A stretch of 64,000 nt of DNA. Origin: Corynespora cassiicola (Eukaryota > Ascomycota > Dothideomycetes > Pleosporales > Corynesporascaceae). Shown piece by piece: positions 43,444 to 54,685 of this stretch (the stretch's first letter is position 1; each line of letters begins with the position of its first letter). Position numbers and translations under genes: made by a program. Location: positions 806,001 to 870,000 of the forward strand of contig JAEUWY010000013.1 of assembly GCA_022059125.1 (NCBI GenBank), read 5' to 3'. The notes beneath the pieces were generated by a model that was not told the DNA's origin, searched no databases, and worked only from the letters and a program-made list of their open reading frames with translations.

Positions 43444-46400
43444 TATATACACGGCGTCTCTTTCTTCTCAGATGTGGGCGGTTGATATCGGTTCCAGGGT
43501 GCAACGGCGCGGCCAATTACATAAAAACGAGGACTTGAAGGAAAGCGGAAAGGCGTGGTGGTGGTCGGGGGGGGGGGGATAGTTAAAAAGGTGATTGCCT
43601 AAAGGGGAGGTAGCTTGAATTGAAAAGAGGCGTCCTAGGGAAGAAGGGAGAGGAGCAAAGAGGGGGATACACAGTAGCCCCGGGACAGCACAAAAACCAT
43701 GCGGAAAGGCAGCGGTCGAAGGGTAAACGTGCTCTATGTATGGATGGCCAGTGGGCACGGCCAAGCCCCATGTCGTCGGGGCGATCGTCAAGGCCTTACT
43801 GCAGGAGCCAACGAGCGGGGCGTGATTGGCTGCGGCGGCCGCCTCAAGATAAGCATTGGGAAAAAAAGCCACGGCCAGCGTCGAGCTTCGTCTGGACCGC
43901 CAGACACTGCGAGACCCGCTACACAATCCATGCTCGTATCAGTCACCCACGCAGTCAGTCGACGCCCCGGCTTGCCCTCAGCATCTCGTGAGCTGCGCAG
44001 GATGTGCATGCGGACCCGATCATGATGGCTGCCCCGGCCAATCCAAGCCTCCGCCCGCCGTCCCCCATACCGCCATGCCGCCCCAGTACCGTCCCAGTAC
44101 CGCCCCAGCCCTTTGCTCGCGGCGGCCGCCAGAGCCAGATAGACTTTTGCGTCTCGCCTGCTGCGCAAACGACAGCCCGGTCTGCGGCGCCGCCTTGGTG
44201 ACGCCGTCACGTCGTCTTTGACAGTTTGCCAGCCGCCGCCGCGGTCCCACCCTCCAGCCCCTCGTCCCCCCGTCCGGGCCTACGTACGACAATCCTGCGC
44301 AGCGGCGGGCTCTTTGCCTGGACGTACTACGGCACCGGCAACGCTATGCGGGCCAGCCGCTCACTCAGCGCTCGACGTGCTGCTGCCCGCCGCTCAATCT
44401 CAAACAGCGCGCGAGAACCAACGCCCCCAAGCAGCCCATCAGCCTAGCTGGCACGGAGCACAACCCTGCAACGTGAAACGAACCAAAACAACCCCCCGAG
44501 TCTCAGGCTCCCCTGCACCGTCGCTCCTTCGCCCTCGCCTGGCCCGGCCTGCCTGACTGACTGACGCCATCCGCACCCCACACACTGTGCTCCGCATAGC
44601 TGCTCGTTGTGCTCTGCTTCATGCCCGCCTCGTCGTCCACCCGGCCAAGGCCATGCATTGCACTGCACTTCCGCTGTATGCCGGCCCAGAAGACGTTGCA
44701 AGGCCAAAAAGGCGGTCTATACCTGCCATGCTACTGCCGCTGCCCACTACACGGCCTGCAGAGGAAAACCCCCATGCCATCCCATGCCACTGCAGAAAAA
44801 AAACCAGCCCACCAACGAACCTGGAAGGGGATTCGCTGCTCCCCTACGCACATATACCCCCCCGTGACTCCATATGACGCACACGCCCAATGCCCTGCGC
44901 GCAAAAGAGGGCGTTAGTTTCAAGAGCTCCACCCTATGGGTCGCCGACTCTGGACCCATTGTCATCAAAAAACGGGGTGCCAATCGCCGCCATGCGCGCG
45001 CGCCTGCAGATTTCCCCCACCAGCACAGAGAGAGAAAGAGGCTTGCGCGTTCTGCTGCGTCGCACCCACGGCCCTATTCCTCCATTCTTCCCCTGCCTGC
45101 CATACCAAGCCCGCGCAACAGTGTTTCGGCCTTGCTGCAACAGCTGTCCTCGACCTCTTTTAGGCGAGGATGGACACAAGCGAACTTGGGAAAGGCCCGC
45201 CCGCGCGCAGGGGGCGCTGGCTTGCTCGGGGGGCTCTGTGCTTTCGTTCCGCCTGAGGCAGGGCTGGCTTGCTGGCTTGCTGGCTTGCTGGCTTGCTGCT
45301 CCCGGGCCCCATGCATGCCATCGTCCCCTCTGCGGTTTTGTCAGCCCCTCACGTGCGGGTTCCCCCGCGCGGCGCCCGCTCCGAGCCTCGGGCCCTGCGG
45401 CCTCGCTCGCAACACGTATAGGGCAAATAGTTGGTGCGGTATAGCTACGCAACCTTGCACAGGGCGGCACGGCGGATCCATCGAGTGATTCAAGCTTGAC
45501 CAGATGCGTTTTGCCTATACACACACATATATACTATGACATTACACGCCTTTGCTGGATTCCCGTCGCCCGGAGCGGAGCGGAGCTCTCTTTGGGCCTG
45601 GTGGTACACGCTGAGAACCTCGAACAAAAAGGCTTCACTAACCTACTATCTACATCTCACAACCAACACCATGGATCGAAGCTAAAGCTAAAACCGGAAG
45701 GAAAGGAAAAAAAAAAAAGGACAGCGACATCGGATCGTCATGCTCGGCATGGGGGATTTTGCAACTAACTGGCTGGCATCATCATCATCATCATCGGCTA
45801 TCATACCCCAACATTCATCCCTCCCTCCCCTTTCCCCCGCCATACAATTCGTCATCATCCGAGGGCAAGCCCCTATATTTCTGCAAAACGTAAACTCGCA
45901 ATCTCTCTGAAAATATGACATCCAGAAAACCGAACAAAACCGGCCGCCCGTTGACCCTCATCATTCAAACAGAGAAGCCAGAGAAGAATAGGAACGGAAA
46001 GAAATAGAGAGAAAAAAAAAAGCCCATGGTCCACCAATCTATCCAAATTAACTTCCAGAGTAGGGAGAATAGCCAACGTTCTTGCAATGCAAATGAATAA
46101 ACGACTACCAATGCAAAACAAGCCGAATAAAGTGAAACATGCCAGTCTTTGTAACGCCCGCTCTTTTAACCCCGACATTCAACAATGATAATAATGAAAA
46201 AAAAAAACGCCAACAATTACTACTAATAGTGTTACTTTGTTCGAAACGAGGGGAGTTTATCTTCGGGGAGCCGTGCAACCATGTTTCGGAGCGGATTAGG
46301 TGAATAACGGGGGTTCGGGTTCGGGTCCAGTGGCCCAACAAGATCCAGAAGGGATTATGGCGGGAGAGAAGAAAAAATGACCAAAAAGGCGAATATTGCC

Positions 46401-46535
46401 CAATGATCTAGATGGATGAACGTGTCAATGCTGTCTTTTTTTGTTTTGTTTTGTTTACGTCGCGCTCTTCCGAGCCCGCCCGCTCGCCCACCAGTCCGCC
46501 AGCCAGCCAGCCGTGGAGACTGCACATCTCGACAC
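43444..46535. other. 3.1-kb spacer with simple repeats
   Basis: This is the promoter side of the GNAT gene and the 3' side of the kinase gene. It is GC-rich at 43700-45500, with a run of G at 43567-43580 and a period-8 repeat at 45264-45298. From 45500 to 46400 it is more AT-rich and could be a 3' UTR of the kinase. Its open frames on both strands are Pro/Ala/Arg strings without domains. No gene is supported, though the space is large enough for one. Confidence 0.4.
45264..45298. repeat. Period-8 CTTGCTGG repeat
   Basis: Four tandem CTTGCTGG units, followed by a partial unit. A Leu/Ala-rich frame crosses it but is repeat-derived. Confidence 0.75.
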
Positions 46536-49101
46536 TCACTTCTTCTGCTGCTGCGTGTTCGGAGCCGAGGCAGCTCCAGCGCCGGGCTCGAGCGTGTGCT
46601 CGTGATTGTCGCATCGAAGGACCTTTCCACCCGCTTCCTGGGAGCAGACCTGGGCGTTCTTCACCCATTTGTCCTCGAGGATCTCATCTAGCGTGACCCG
46701 CTTCTTGGGGTCGACCTCGAGCATTCTGCCGATGATGTGCCTACTCTCCCTCGGCAAGAGACGCAAGAGGCGCCACGGGCCCTTGATTGTCTGAGGTTGC
46801 TGCGGCTGCTGAGGCTGCTCCTCCTTTATTTGTCCGTTGCCCGATGTGGACGGTCGGTTATCGTTCGTCGTTGAATCGGTACCATGCCTGCCATGGTGAT
46901 GGTGATGGTGATGGTGCGTAGACCCAGATTGCTCGGACGGTTGACGAGAGGCCGGCTCGGACTGCGGTCCGGTTTGACGGTGATGATCCGTCGCTTCTGA
47001 CTTGAGATCTACCGCCGACTTCGAGGCATGCGTAATCGACCTCGGCCCATCATTGGGTGGAGAAATGAAGAGCTTATAGGAATTGTCGGAGATGCGAGGT
47101 GCTTTCCAAGGGAAGCGGCGCAGAGTCATACAGCAGAAGATGATGGCCAGGGACCAAATGTCCGTCGGCTGCGGGTCATACTTTGATAGATCATAGACTT
47201 CGGGGGCCAAGTAGGGATCCGAGCCCACAATACCTAAAAAGCATTAGCAACCACGCGTGCAATATGGAGAAATAAAAACCCACCGCTTGCAAGGACGATG
47301 TCGTTCTCAAAGGGATACCGGAACACTGCGGCACTTCCAAAGTCGATGATCTTCATGATCCCGTGTTCATTGACAACGACGTTGTCCAATTTCAAGTCTC
47401 GGTGTGCCAAGCCCATGCCGTGCAAGTAGGTAACTCCATTCAAAATCTGGAGCGTGCAGCAGCTGATCTCCTCACGGGACATCTTTCCTGTCATGACAAT
47501 GGCGAAGAGGTCAAACGGAGCATATTCCATAACGACATAATAGTTCCCCTTCTCATTTACCAGGTCCATGGTTTCGATGATGTTGCCATGGTGCAGAGTC
47601 GATCCTATGCAAAACTCGGCAGTGACCTTCTTGTTGTAATCTCGCTCCGTCTCATAAGAGTGTCGTGCGCGGAACTGCTTCACAGCGAAAGTTACCCCGT
47701 CACTGCTACGCTTCATGAGGCGGACAGAGCCGCCAGCACCAGATCCGAGCACCTTTCCAAACTTGCCATATTTGCTTTGCAGGCCGTGATCGTCGGCAAA
47801 AGGAACGCTGACGGAGCCGTGACTAATGGGTGGGGTCATAGCTCCAGCCTTCTTGGACGATTTGCTTGTCTTCTCGGACCGCACCGACGGTGCTGGCGAT
47901 TGTGCGCGCTTGTCCTTGTCCTTGTGTTTATGTCCGCCGAGCTTAAAGAAACGCTTCAGCTCCGACATGGAGCCATGGTGTTTGCCAACAGCGGCGCGCC
48001 CCTCGCTCTCGTCAGCAGAACCGTGGTTGTGTTGTTTGGAACTGCCAAACAGACTTGACCTCTTATCCTCCTTATCGGATCCGTAACCCTTAGACCGAGG
48101 CAATGTGGTCGTCGATGATGAAGCCGAATGGTTGTTGTGCTTGCGTCCCTCGCGCCCGCCAAAGATGAATCGAGCATCGAGAGCATCCAGATTTCTCGGC
48201 TGTGGTGGGCGCTTTGAGCGGGCATAGGGGTCATCTTTCTCGCCCGATGGGGTGAATGGTCTGCCGTAGACTGGCGTAGAGGTGCCCGGTGTCTGGTTGC
48301 CTGGAGTGCGTACGCCGGTAGATCCGGAAGGGCTGACGTCTCGTGAGGCGGGTAGCGAATCACCTGCTGGGCCGACTGTGAAGGAAGGAGGATGTCTGGG
48401 GTGCGCGTTGACAACGCCGGGCATGTCTGATATAGACGATGGCCGGGGAGATGGCTGTGGAGACGACCTGGGGGATTGCGAGACGGCTAGAGATTGGGGT
48501 CTGGCGCGTTCATTGCTGTGGACAGCGTCCATTGACGTAGGAGGCGGTTCATGCGGAGGCGATACCTGTGGAGTCATCATGGCCGGATCATTCGGGCCTT
48601 TCCTCTGGTCACCAGCAGTTCCTGGCTTTCCATCGTGGGATGATGTGCCTGCGGGCGTGAGCGGTGGAGAGTGCATGGCGGAGGCTGGAGGGGACGGACG
48701 AGGACCAGTGCTGAGACGGTGGGCAGAGTGACTTGAAGCTGTGCGCGACGCGGGAGAGGGCGATGGCGCCTATGTGGAGTTAGAGGGAGGTGATGGTGGA
48801 GGGGAATGGAGGGAATGGAGGGAATGGAGGGCATGGAGATGGTGCTTACTCTGGATGCGGGGAGGGACACGGGCTCGAAGGAGAAGTTCTCCATGCGCCG
48901 TGCCTGGCACCTAGACTTTTGGAGGTTCATGGACAAGTTGCGGATCTCTTCCTCGGCCTCGGGACTCAAGGGCTCCTTGGAGTCCAAGGTGGATCCCGTA
49001 TTGGTTAGAGTCGACACATGGTGGAGGGCCTCCTCGGGCTCGATTTCCTGGTTGACGTCGCTGAAGCGGACGCCGGGTTGGTCCGCGGCATTGGAAGTCA
49101 T
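46536..49101 (-). CDS. Hal4/Sat4-type serine/threonine kinase
   Basis: Predicted protein kinase of 811 residues from exons 49101-48850, 48769-47284 and 47233-46536. It belongs to the fungal NPR/HAL group; yeast Hal4/Sat4 controls potassium uptake and membrane transport proteins. The first 420 residues are disordered and Ser/Pro-rich. The kinase domain starts near 425: GSGAGGSV glycine loop, AVKQF lysine, HRDLKLDN catalytic loop, DFG as KIIDFGSA and APEVY. In the C-lobe there is an insertion of about 100 residues between SYKLFISPP and the [17 protein letters not shown] segment; it is Gln/Ser-rich and carries a run of eight His. The last intron cuts the activation-loop region (LASG/IVGSDP). It ends in a Gln/Lys tail. 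Confidence 0.92.
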
Positions 49102-50195
49102 GGTGGCTTGGAGTGACGTGCAGGGTCCAGAATAGGGCCGCAGAGAGCTTGGGAGGGGGAGGGGGGAGGGGTGGTGTCGAGCTCGAGCGTGCGGTACTCG
49201 GAATAATTTGGTGCGCTGTATTCCGTCACAGCGACGTACAGGCCAATCCGACTCCGGACGGGACCCAGTGCAGCGGACAGGCCGTATGTAGTGCGGGGAG
49301 GTGGACGGGCAATGGCAGCGAGCGTGTCGCGGTCGTTGAGGTCGCGGTGGTCAATAATATGGTGTTCCTGGCCACACGGGGTGCGACGTCGTCATGAAAA
49401 CGGATGTAACGAATGGGAGCCCCGCGATGGGCAGCCAAGCACGCTGAGCGAGCGATCCGAGGGGGCGGAAGCACCGGAAGCTGGCGCTCGAGAGCCGCAA
49501 AGCTGGAGTCGAGCTGGAGTCGAGCTGGTCGAGGGCGGAGAGCTGGGCGCGCAGGTTGCGAGGGTGGACAGCGTCCGCGGCGAGGCAATCTTGTGGCAGG
49601 GAGGAGAATGATGAACGGAGGGGCACTGGGGGCAGCGATAAACCCTCTGCGCTCTCGGATTACCGCTTAGATCGAGCTTGGCGGGCCAGTATCATAGGTA
49701 AGCGACAGGCAAGCTTTCCGAGGATGCGGCGCCTGAAGCACCCAGAACACCCCCAGAGCACCTCCCAGCATCCAACAACACCAGCAGCGCCCGCACCCGC
49801 ACGTCTCTGGAACCCGCCTGGCCCTGGGAACGCGCAAGCCCGCCCCCGTCGTCCCAGCCTGCCCTCCCAACAGCCCTGCCGTGGCACCGCTCCGCCCGGG
49901 CACCGCTCTACCGCCGCTGCCTTGCCCTGCTGCCTCTGCCTCTGCCTCTGCCCTCGCCGGCTGCACAACACAGACCGCAGACGCCCCCGGCCGACCGCTA
50001 CCCGTCTTAGCCCCTCGCTCCCTCGCAGCCTGTCGCCCCCGTACCTGGATCTTGGCCCTCTACCCGTCACTCCAACAAGAAATCTCTGATCTTTTTTTTT
50101 AAGAGTTTTTCCTGCCCTCCCCAATCAGGGCGCTTTTTGGCCGTTACTTACGCAGCTGTTTTTGGATAGTGCCACGGCCCACCCGACGACGCAAC
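49102..50195. promoter_or_regulatory. Divergent promoter of Hal4-type kinase and SVF1
   Basis: About 1.1 kb of GC-rich spacer between two divergent start codons. There is a run of T at 50091-50098 and pyrimidine-rich DNA upstream of SVF1. Open frames are Pro/Arg/Ala-rich and not supported. I see no well-defined factor site. Confidence 0.45.
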
Positions 50196-51570
50196 ATGTT
50201 CAATTGGGCAAAGCAGCAGTCAGTCATTCCCGTTCCTCCCAACACGTCCCGGCTCACGCCGCCACCACGTGCGAGATTTTCTCCCCCTCGCCCGCCGCCC
50301 GCCACGCCCGCCGTGTGCATGCAGTGCCGTTGGAGACTTACTTTTTGCCCAGGTTGGCCTATGTCGCCGGCACCCAGGAGCCCGAATATGGCCCTGACGC
50401 CATCCAGCCCGTCGGCAAGAACGCGGGCGACCCGGCCTTCACCGAGCTGGCCAAGAAGGACCTCAGGTGGTCCCTGATCGAGTACACCAACGTAGAGACG
50501 CAGACCTTCTATTTCTTCGCAGACAGCGGCCACATCGGCTTCGTGCAGGTCATCTACAGCAATGTAGCGTAAGGCGCCGCCGCCCCCCTAGCCGGTGGCG
50601 AGAGGGATGCTTATTGTGTCGCACAGGGGCCTCCGCATCACTTGCCAGTTCAACTGCAAGATCTTCTACCCAAACAACGACAAGCCCTTCCTGTGGGCTA
50701 GTGACCCCCTCGAGAACTACGGCTTCGACGAGGACCAGTTTTCCTTCTACGCCGACGGTGTGTCGGTGGAGCTCTCCGAGGACGGATCCTTCTACACCAT
50801 CAAGTCTGCCGTGAATGAAGGCAGCCTGGTGAACCTCAAGTTCACGCGGGCGGCGCCAGGTTTTGTGGGCGGAAAGGACGGCATCACAAACTATGGCACA
50901 GACCCCAAGAATCCGTGGGGCTCCATGCGCCACGCCTTCTGGCCCAGATGCACCGTCGAGGGCTCCGTCATAACAAAGGACGGGGAGATTGACCTGAAGG
51001 GCAGGGGAAATTTCAACCACGCTCTGCAGGGCATGAAGCCTCACCATGCGGGTAAGTGCTCCGGACTGGCTCTAAATATAGTCGGCTAAGCCCCTGTTAG
51101 CTGCCCGCTGGAACTTTGTCAACTTCCAGTCGCCCACCTACTCTGCCATCCTGATGGAGTTTACCACCCCGGCGTCGTACGCGCACACAGTGGTCCGTGT
51201 TTCGGGCGTGGCAACGGATGGCAAGCTGCTCTATGCCGGCACCTCGGGCGATGTCAAGCATACCGAAACCAAGCAAGATGCCGACAACGACTGGCCAGCG
51301 CCGACCGCTGCATCCTATCACTGGGAGGGCAAGAGCGAAGATGGCAAGGAGGTCTCTGCCGACCTTGCTGGCAGTCTCGGAGCTCTGTGGGACCGCGTCG
51401 ACGTCATGGCCGAGGTGCCCGGTTTCGTCAAGACCATCGTCGCGAGCGCGGCTGGCACCAAGCCCTACATCTACCAGTACGCCCCGAAGCTGACCATCAA
51501 GGTCAAGGTCGGAGACGAAGTGAAGGAAGAGGAGGGTATTCTCTTCACCGAGGCCACTTTCATCTCGTAG
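50196..51570 (+). CDS. SVF1: SVF1 survival factor
   Basis: Homologue of Svf1, a lipocalin-like protein that protects from oxidative stress and cold and takes part in ceramide transfer between ER and Golgi. It has 377 residues from exons 50196-50218, 50353-50568, 50627-51051 and 51101-51570. The first coding exon is only 23 nt (MFNWAKQ plus two bases), with donor GTCAGT and a 134-nt intron. The family marks are clear: [36 protein letters not shown], the first beta-barrel with [25 protein letters not shown], then [28 protein letters not shown] and the C-terminal [17 protein letters not shown]. It is divergent from the kinase. Confidence 0.93.
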
Positions 51571-52081
51571 ACGCGAGCAAGAGCCTCCCTTATCGCAATT
51601 ACCTAGCTTTAATAGTCTCCGGGACCGGCGCCTGCTTACACATAACCTACGCCTAAATTAATGAATGAATGCATTTCTCCAAACACTCCCTCTCCCATGC
51701 TTGCCGTGACGTGTGGATCCATTCAAGGCGAAGAAGCGCCGTGAAAAGGGGCCGCTGACATCAACGCATCAGCCCACCTTCCCCAGCAACGCTCGCCCGC
51801 CCCACTCCAAAACAGACAACCACCTCCCCGCAGCCCTTTCACCCTCTCACATGATGTCGCGTCCCCGTACGACGCGCCTGCCCGTGGCACATGGCCCGTG
51901 CGTCTTCCCGCACTTATCCCCATCCGACCAAACACTGCTGCCTTCCGCCCCGCAACCTTCAATCGCCCCAACGGAACGGCCACGACAACGTTGATTCATG
52001 TACCACGAGCCCGCTCGGATACGTTGCTGCCTCTGCTGACAGCGCAAACGGACCCGCGCAGCCTAGCGCAGCGCCATCACA
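51571..52081. other. Spacer upstream of H4-variant gene
   Basis: The 3' flank of SVF1 and the promoter of the H4-variant gene, which has the same orientation. It is GC-rich with Pro-coding frames only. No feature is supported. Confidence 0.5.
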
Positions 52082-52980
52082 ATGGTCAACGAGCATCGGA
52101 AGCCATTCAATGGCGTCGCTCGGTTCCCGGTCCCGTCTAGCTCGGCGCAGCGAGCTGGTGGCACCAAAACGCCCGCCGCAACGCCAGGTCAGTCTTCGAG
52201 TGCCGCCAGGGCCACCGGGAGTGGCACTCGAGTGGGGAACTACAGTGTCAAGTCTGCGCCTTTGGGATCGAGCACTACCCAGCGGGGCCTCGGTTTGGGC
52301 AAGGGCGCGGTCGGATTGGGAAAAGGAAAGGGCTTTAAGCGACACAAGTAAGCCTCGAGCCGTTTCCGGACTGAGAATGTTGGAGTGCTGACTACTTGAC
52401 AGGAGGGTTCCAAGGGATAGCATCCGGGGCGTCACCAAGGGTGACATCAAGTAAGTTTCGTCTTTCTTCGGCATTGGCCACATTTTAGGCGCGATCTAGG
52501 TAGGGGCGCCGAGGTACATGCCTCCCTTCAGCTTACTCCACCGAACCCTTGTCTTCATAGTTCTAGATATCAAAATACTAGATATGGCCAACTGACATGA
52601 ACAGGCGCTTAGCACGTCGAGGTGGTATCAAGCGCATCTCAGGAATGATCTACGACGATGTGAGGCAGGTAATGAAGGAACGACTTGAAAACGTAAGCTC
52701 TAAATCTTGCTGCAGTCATCCCAGAGTTCTAACAAGATTTAGATCCTCAGGAAATGCGTCGCCATTGTCGGTGAGCTTTTGTTTGGCGCCCACTACGTTC
52801 TCATTCGCTAATACTAGTAGACTTGTCCGGGCGCAAGACAGTTACCGTCCGAGACATCATCTTCACTTTGAACAGGGTATGTACTGCAAGAAAATCTTGC
52901 AATGGCAAAGCTGATCCGCATTCTAGTTTGGACAACCTGTATACGGCTATGACCCCTCTTTCACGGGCACTCATAAATGA
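52082..52980 (+). CDS. Divergent histone H4 variant with long N-terminal extension
   Basis: Predicted 179-residue chromatin protein from six exons: 52082-52347, 52403-52450, 52605-52692, 52743-52770, 52821-52876 and 52927-52980. From about residue 71 it follows histone H4: [13 protein letters not shown] corresponds to the H4 tail, then [29 protein letters not shown] (near-identical to H4) and a histone fold that keeps [15 protein letters not shown] and the PVYGYD end. The first 70 residues have no counterpart in H4 and are Ser/Thr/Ala/Gly-rich and basic. The position of H4 Lys20 is Arg here. The middle of helix 2-3 ([12 protein letters not shown]) is strongly changed from canonical H4. Canonical fungal H4 is short and highly conserved, so this is a variant, not the bulk histone. 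Variants called hH4v are known in Neurospora; whether this is one is inference. Confidence 0.88.
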
Positions 52981-53376
52981 ATCGTGCACTGCCGCTCCCA
53001 TACGAAACGCCATTCGAATCGAAAAGTCCTTGCCACTGAATAAGATTTCGAAAATGAAGGAGCACCGGATTGATTTTCAGGGCTGCCCTGACTATGCTTG
53101 ATGTAGTATTTTGGCCTTAATTGCCGCTCTCAGTATGATATCTGCAGCCTGCACCCTCAATTAAAATGGAAGGAAATCTCTGGGGGAAAACAAGGTTGGA
53201 CCCATAACTATAATGGAAGGAAACCTCTGGGAAAAAGTAACAGAGCAGCTGGATAAACCCTTAACGGGCATTCTGGTCACTGTCAGTAGCAGTTAACAGG
53301 CTATGAAAAGGAGTAGATAGCATATCTGACACCCTCGAATGCCATCATCATGGCTTTCATTGGGCCCTTGAATAAT
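52981..53376. other. Spacer between convergent genes with a direct repeat
   Basis: No gene is seen. It holds two 20-base copies, 53165-53184 and 53212-53231, that differ at one base, 47 bases apart. Confidence 0.6.
53165..53231. repeat. Imperfect direct repeat, two copies
   Basis: The unit AATGGAAGGAAATCTCTGGG occurs twice, 19 of 20 bases identical, with a 47-base period. No protein is implied. Confidence 0.7.
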
Positions 53377-54270
53377 TCACAACTCTTCTAAAATCTTCCT
53401 CACAGCTCGAACCTTTTTCTCCCAAATTCCACGTTCTTGATCAATTGCGCGTGAAACTCTGAGGTCTTCAGCCTTATGCCAACTCCCATCCAACTGAGCC
53501 AACATATCCAACGCCGGCCCCTTCATCCTGCCCCCCTGCGTTCCCTTCCTCGTCCAAGCCTTTTGCACGCAAGGCATTGCCACACTATCCAACTCAAACA
53601 TGAAAACCGACTGCTGATTGTTTTGATGGTCAAAATCATACCTCCATCTCAACCCCCGATTCTCTGCCTTCGCACACCACAGCCACCACTCCGCCAACAT
53701 GCAAAAAGCGCGAAACCTCAGCCGATCCTCCTCCCGCAACACATAGACATTCCCAAACCGCGCGCACACACTCCAATCCCTCTTCTTCGCCCCATCCCCC
53801 CTACTCTGCCACACAGGCCGCTGCCCCCACCCCCCCTCCACCTCCACCACCAACCCCCCATTCCTGCCCAGAAACCCGCGGTGCGCAGCCGGCAAACTGC
53901 GCACCCACGCCATCACGCCGCCGAAATCGAGGCGCCGGGCCGTGCCCACGAACGCGGACTGCGTGTAGAAGACGTAGGCCGCCTCGTTGCGGACGGTGCG
54001 GCTGACGGACAGGAGCGGGGGCCAGATGGTGCGGTTCGGCTTGCCGCCGATGCGCGGGTGCGAGATGTAGACTGTCGGGGCTAGCACGTGGGAGTAGATT
54101 GCGGCGCGGAGCTCGGTGGGGAGACGAGAGATTGGGCAGGGCTTTGTGGGGTCGAGGGGTTGGATGGGGAAGAGGGGGTGGTGGGAGGGTGTGGTTTTGT
54201 AGGATTTCTGGGAGCGGGGGGTGGTTTTGGAGGTGGAGGCGGTTGTGCCGCGGGCGTAGGAGGGGGGCAT
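53377..54270 (-). CDS. Short F-box-like protein, unknown
   Basis: Predicted 297-residue protein in one exon. After a basic, Ser/Thr-rich start it has an ISRLPTELRAAIYSHVL stretch at about 47-63, the pattern of fungal F-box-like or 2EXR-type domains that may link to SCF ligase components. The rest holds SRTVRNEAAYVFYTQSAFVG, typical of fungal proteins of this kind, and Trp-rich segments. No F-box partner site can be confirmed. Many such genes exist in Dothideomycetes, usually without known role. It is divergent from MLH1. Confidence 0.65.
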   Translation of the reverse strand: MPPSYARGTTASTSKTTPRSQKSYKTTPSHHPLFPIQPLDPTKPCPISRLPTELRAAIYSHVLAPTVYISHPRIGGKPNRTIWPPLLSVSRTVRNEAAYVFYTQSAFVGTARRLDFGGVMAWVRSLPAAHRGFLGRNGGLVVEVEGGWGQRPVWQSRGDGAKKRDWSVCARFGNVYVLREEDRLRFRAFCMLAEWWLWCAKAENRGLRWRYDFDHQNNQQSVFMFELDSVAMPCVQKAWTRKGTQGGRMKGPALDMLAQLDGSWHKAEDLRVSRAIDQERGIWEKKVRAVRKILEEL

Positions 54271-54685
54271 TTTTTGGTTGGTGTTTGATCCTTGGTGAAT
54301 TGAAAATTGGGGGGAGGGGGTTCCCTGGGTTGGGTTGGTCGATGATGTTGTGATGAGAATTGATGAAGTGGATGATGATTGAGCGCGGGTTCTTCAGTGG
54401 CAGGTACACTGTGCGGGGTCGCAAATAGCAGGTGTGGGCCAGGAAGAAATTTCCCTAGCCCTTGAAAGACTATGCTTCAAGATCTAATTCAGCTCAAAGA
54501 AAGGGTTGAACATGGGATGATTTTGGCTTTGCATAGTGTGTCCTGCATGCTTAGAGTATTCCAGCGATGATCCAAGACACGTGATTACGCGCCACCGCGC
54601 CGACCTCATCGTTAGATCTTTCCGCTTCCATCAACCCTCCATCATCATCACCATCAAACCCTCAACCTCATCGCCGCCCGCCACA
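54271..54685. promoter_or_regulatory. Divergent promoter upstream of MLH1
   Basis: The 415 bases between two divergent start codons contain a CACGTG palindrome (54578-54583) and an ACGCG core (54587-54591), 95-108 bases upstream of the MLH1 start. ACGCG is the core of the MluI cell-cycle box, used by MBF in yeast for DNA replication and repair genes. A single short site is weak evidence. Confidence 0.35.
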
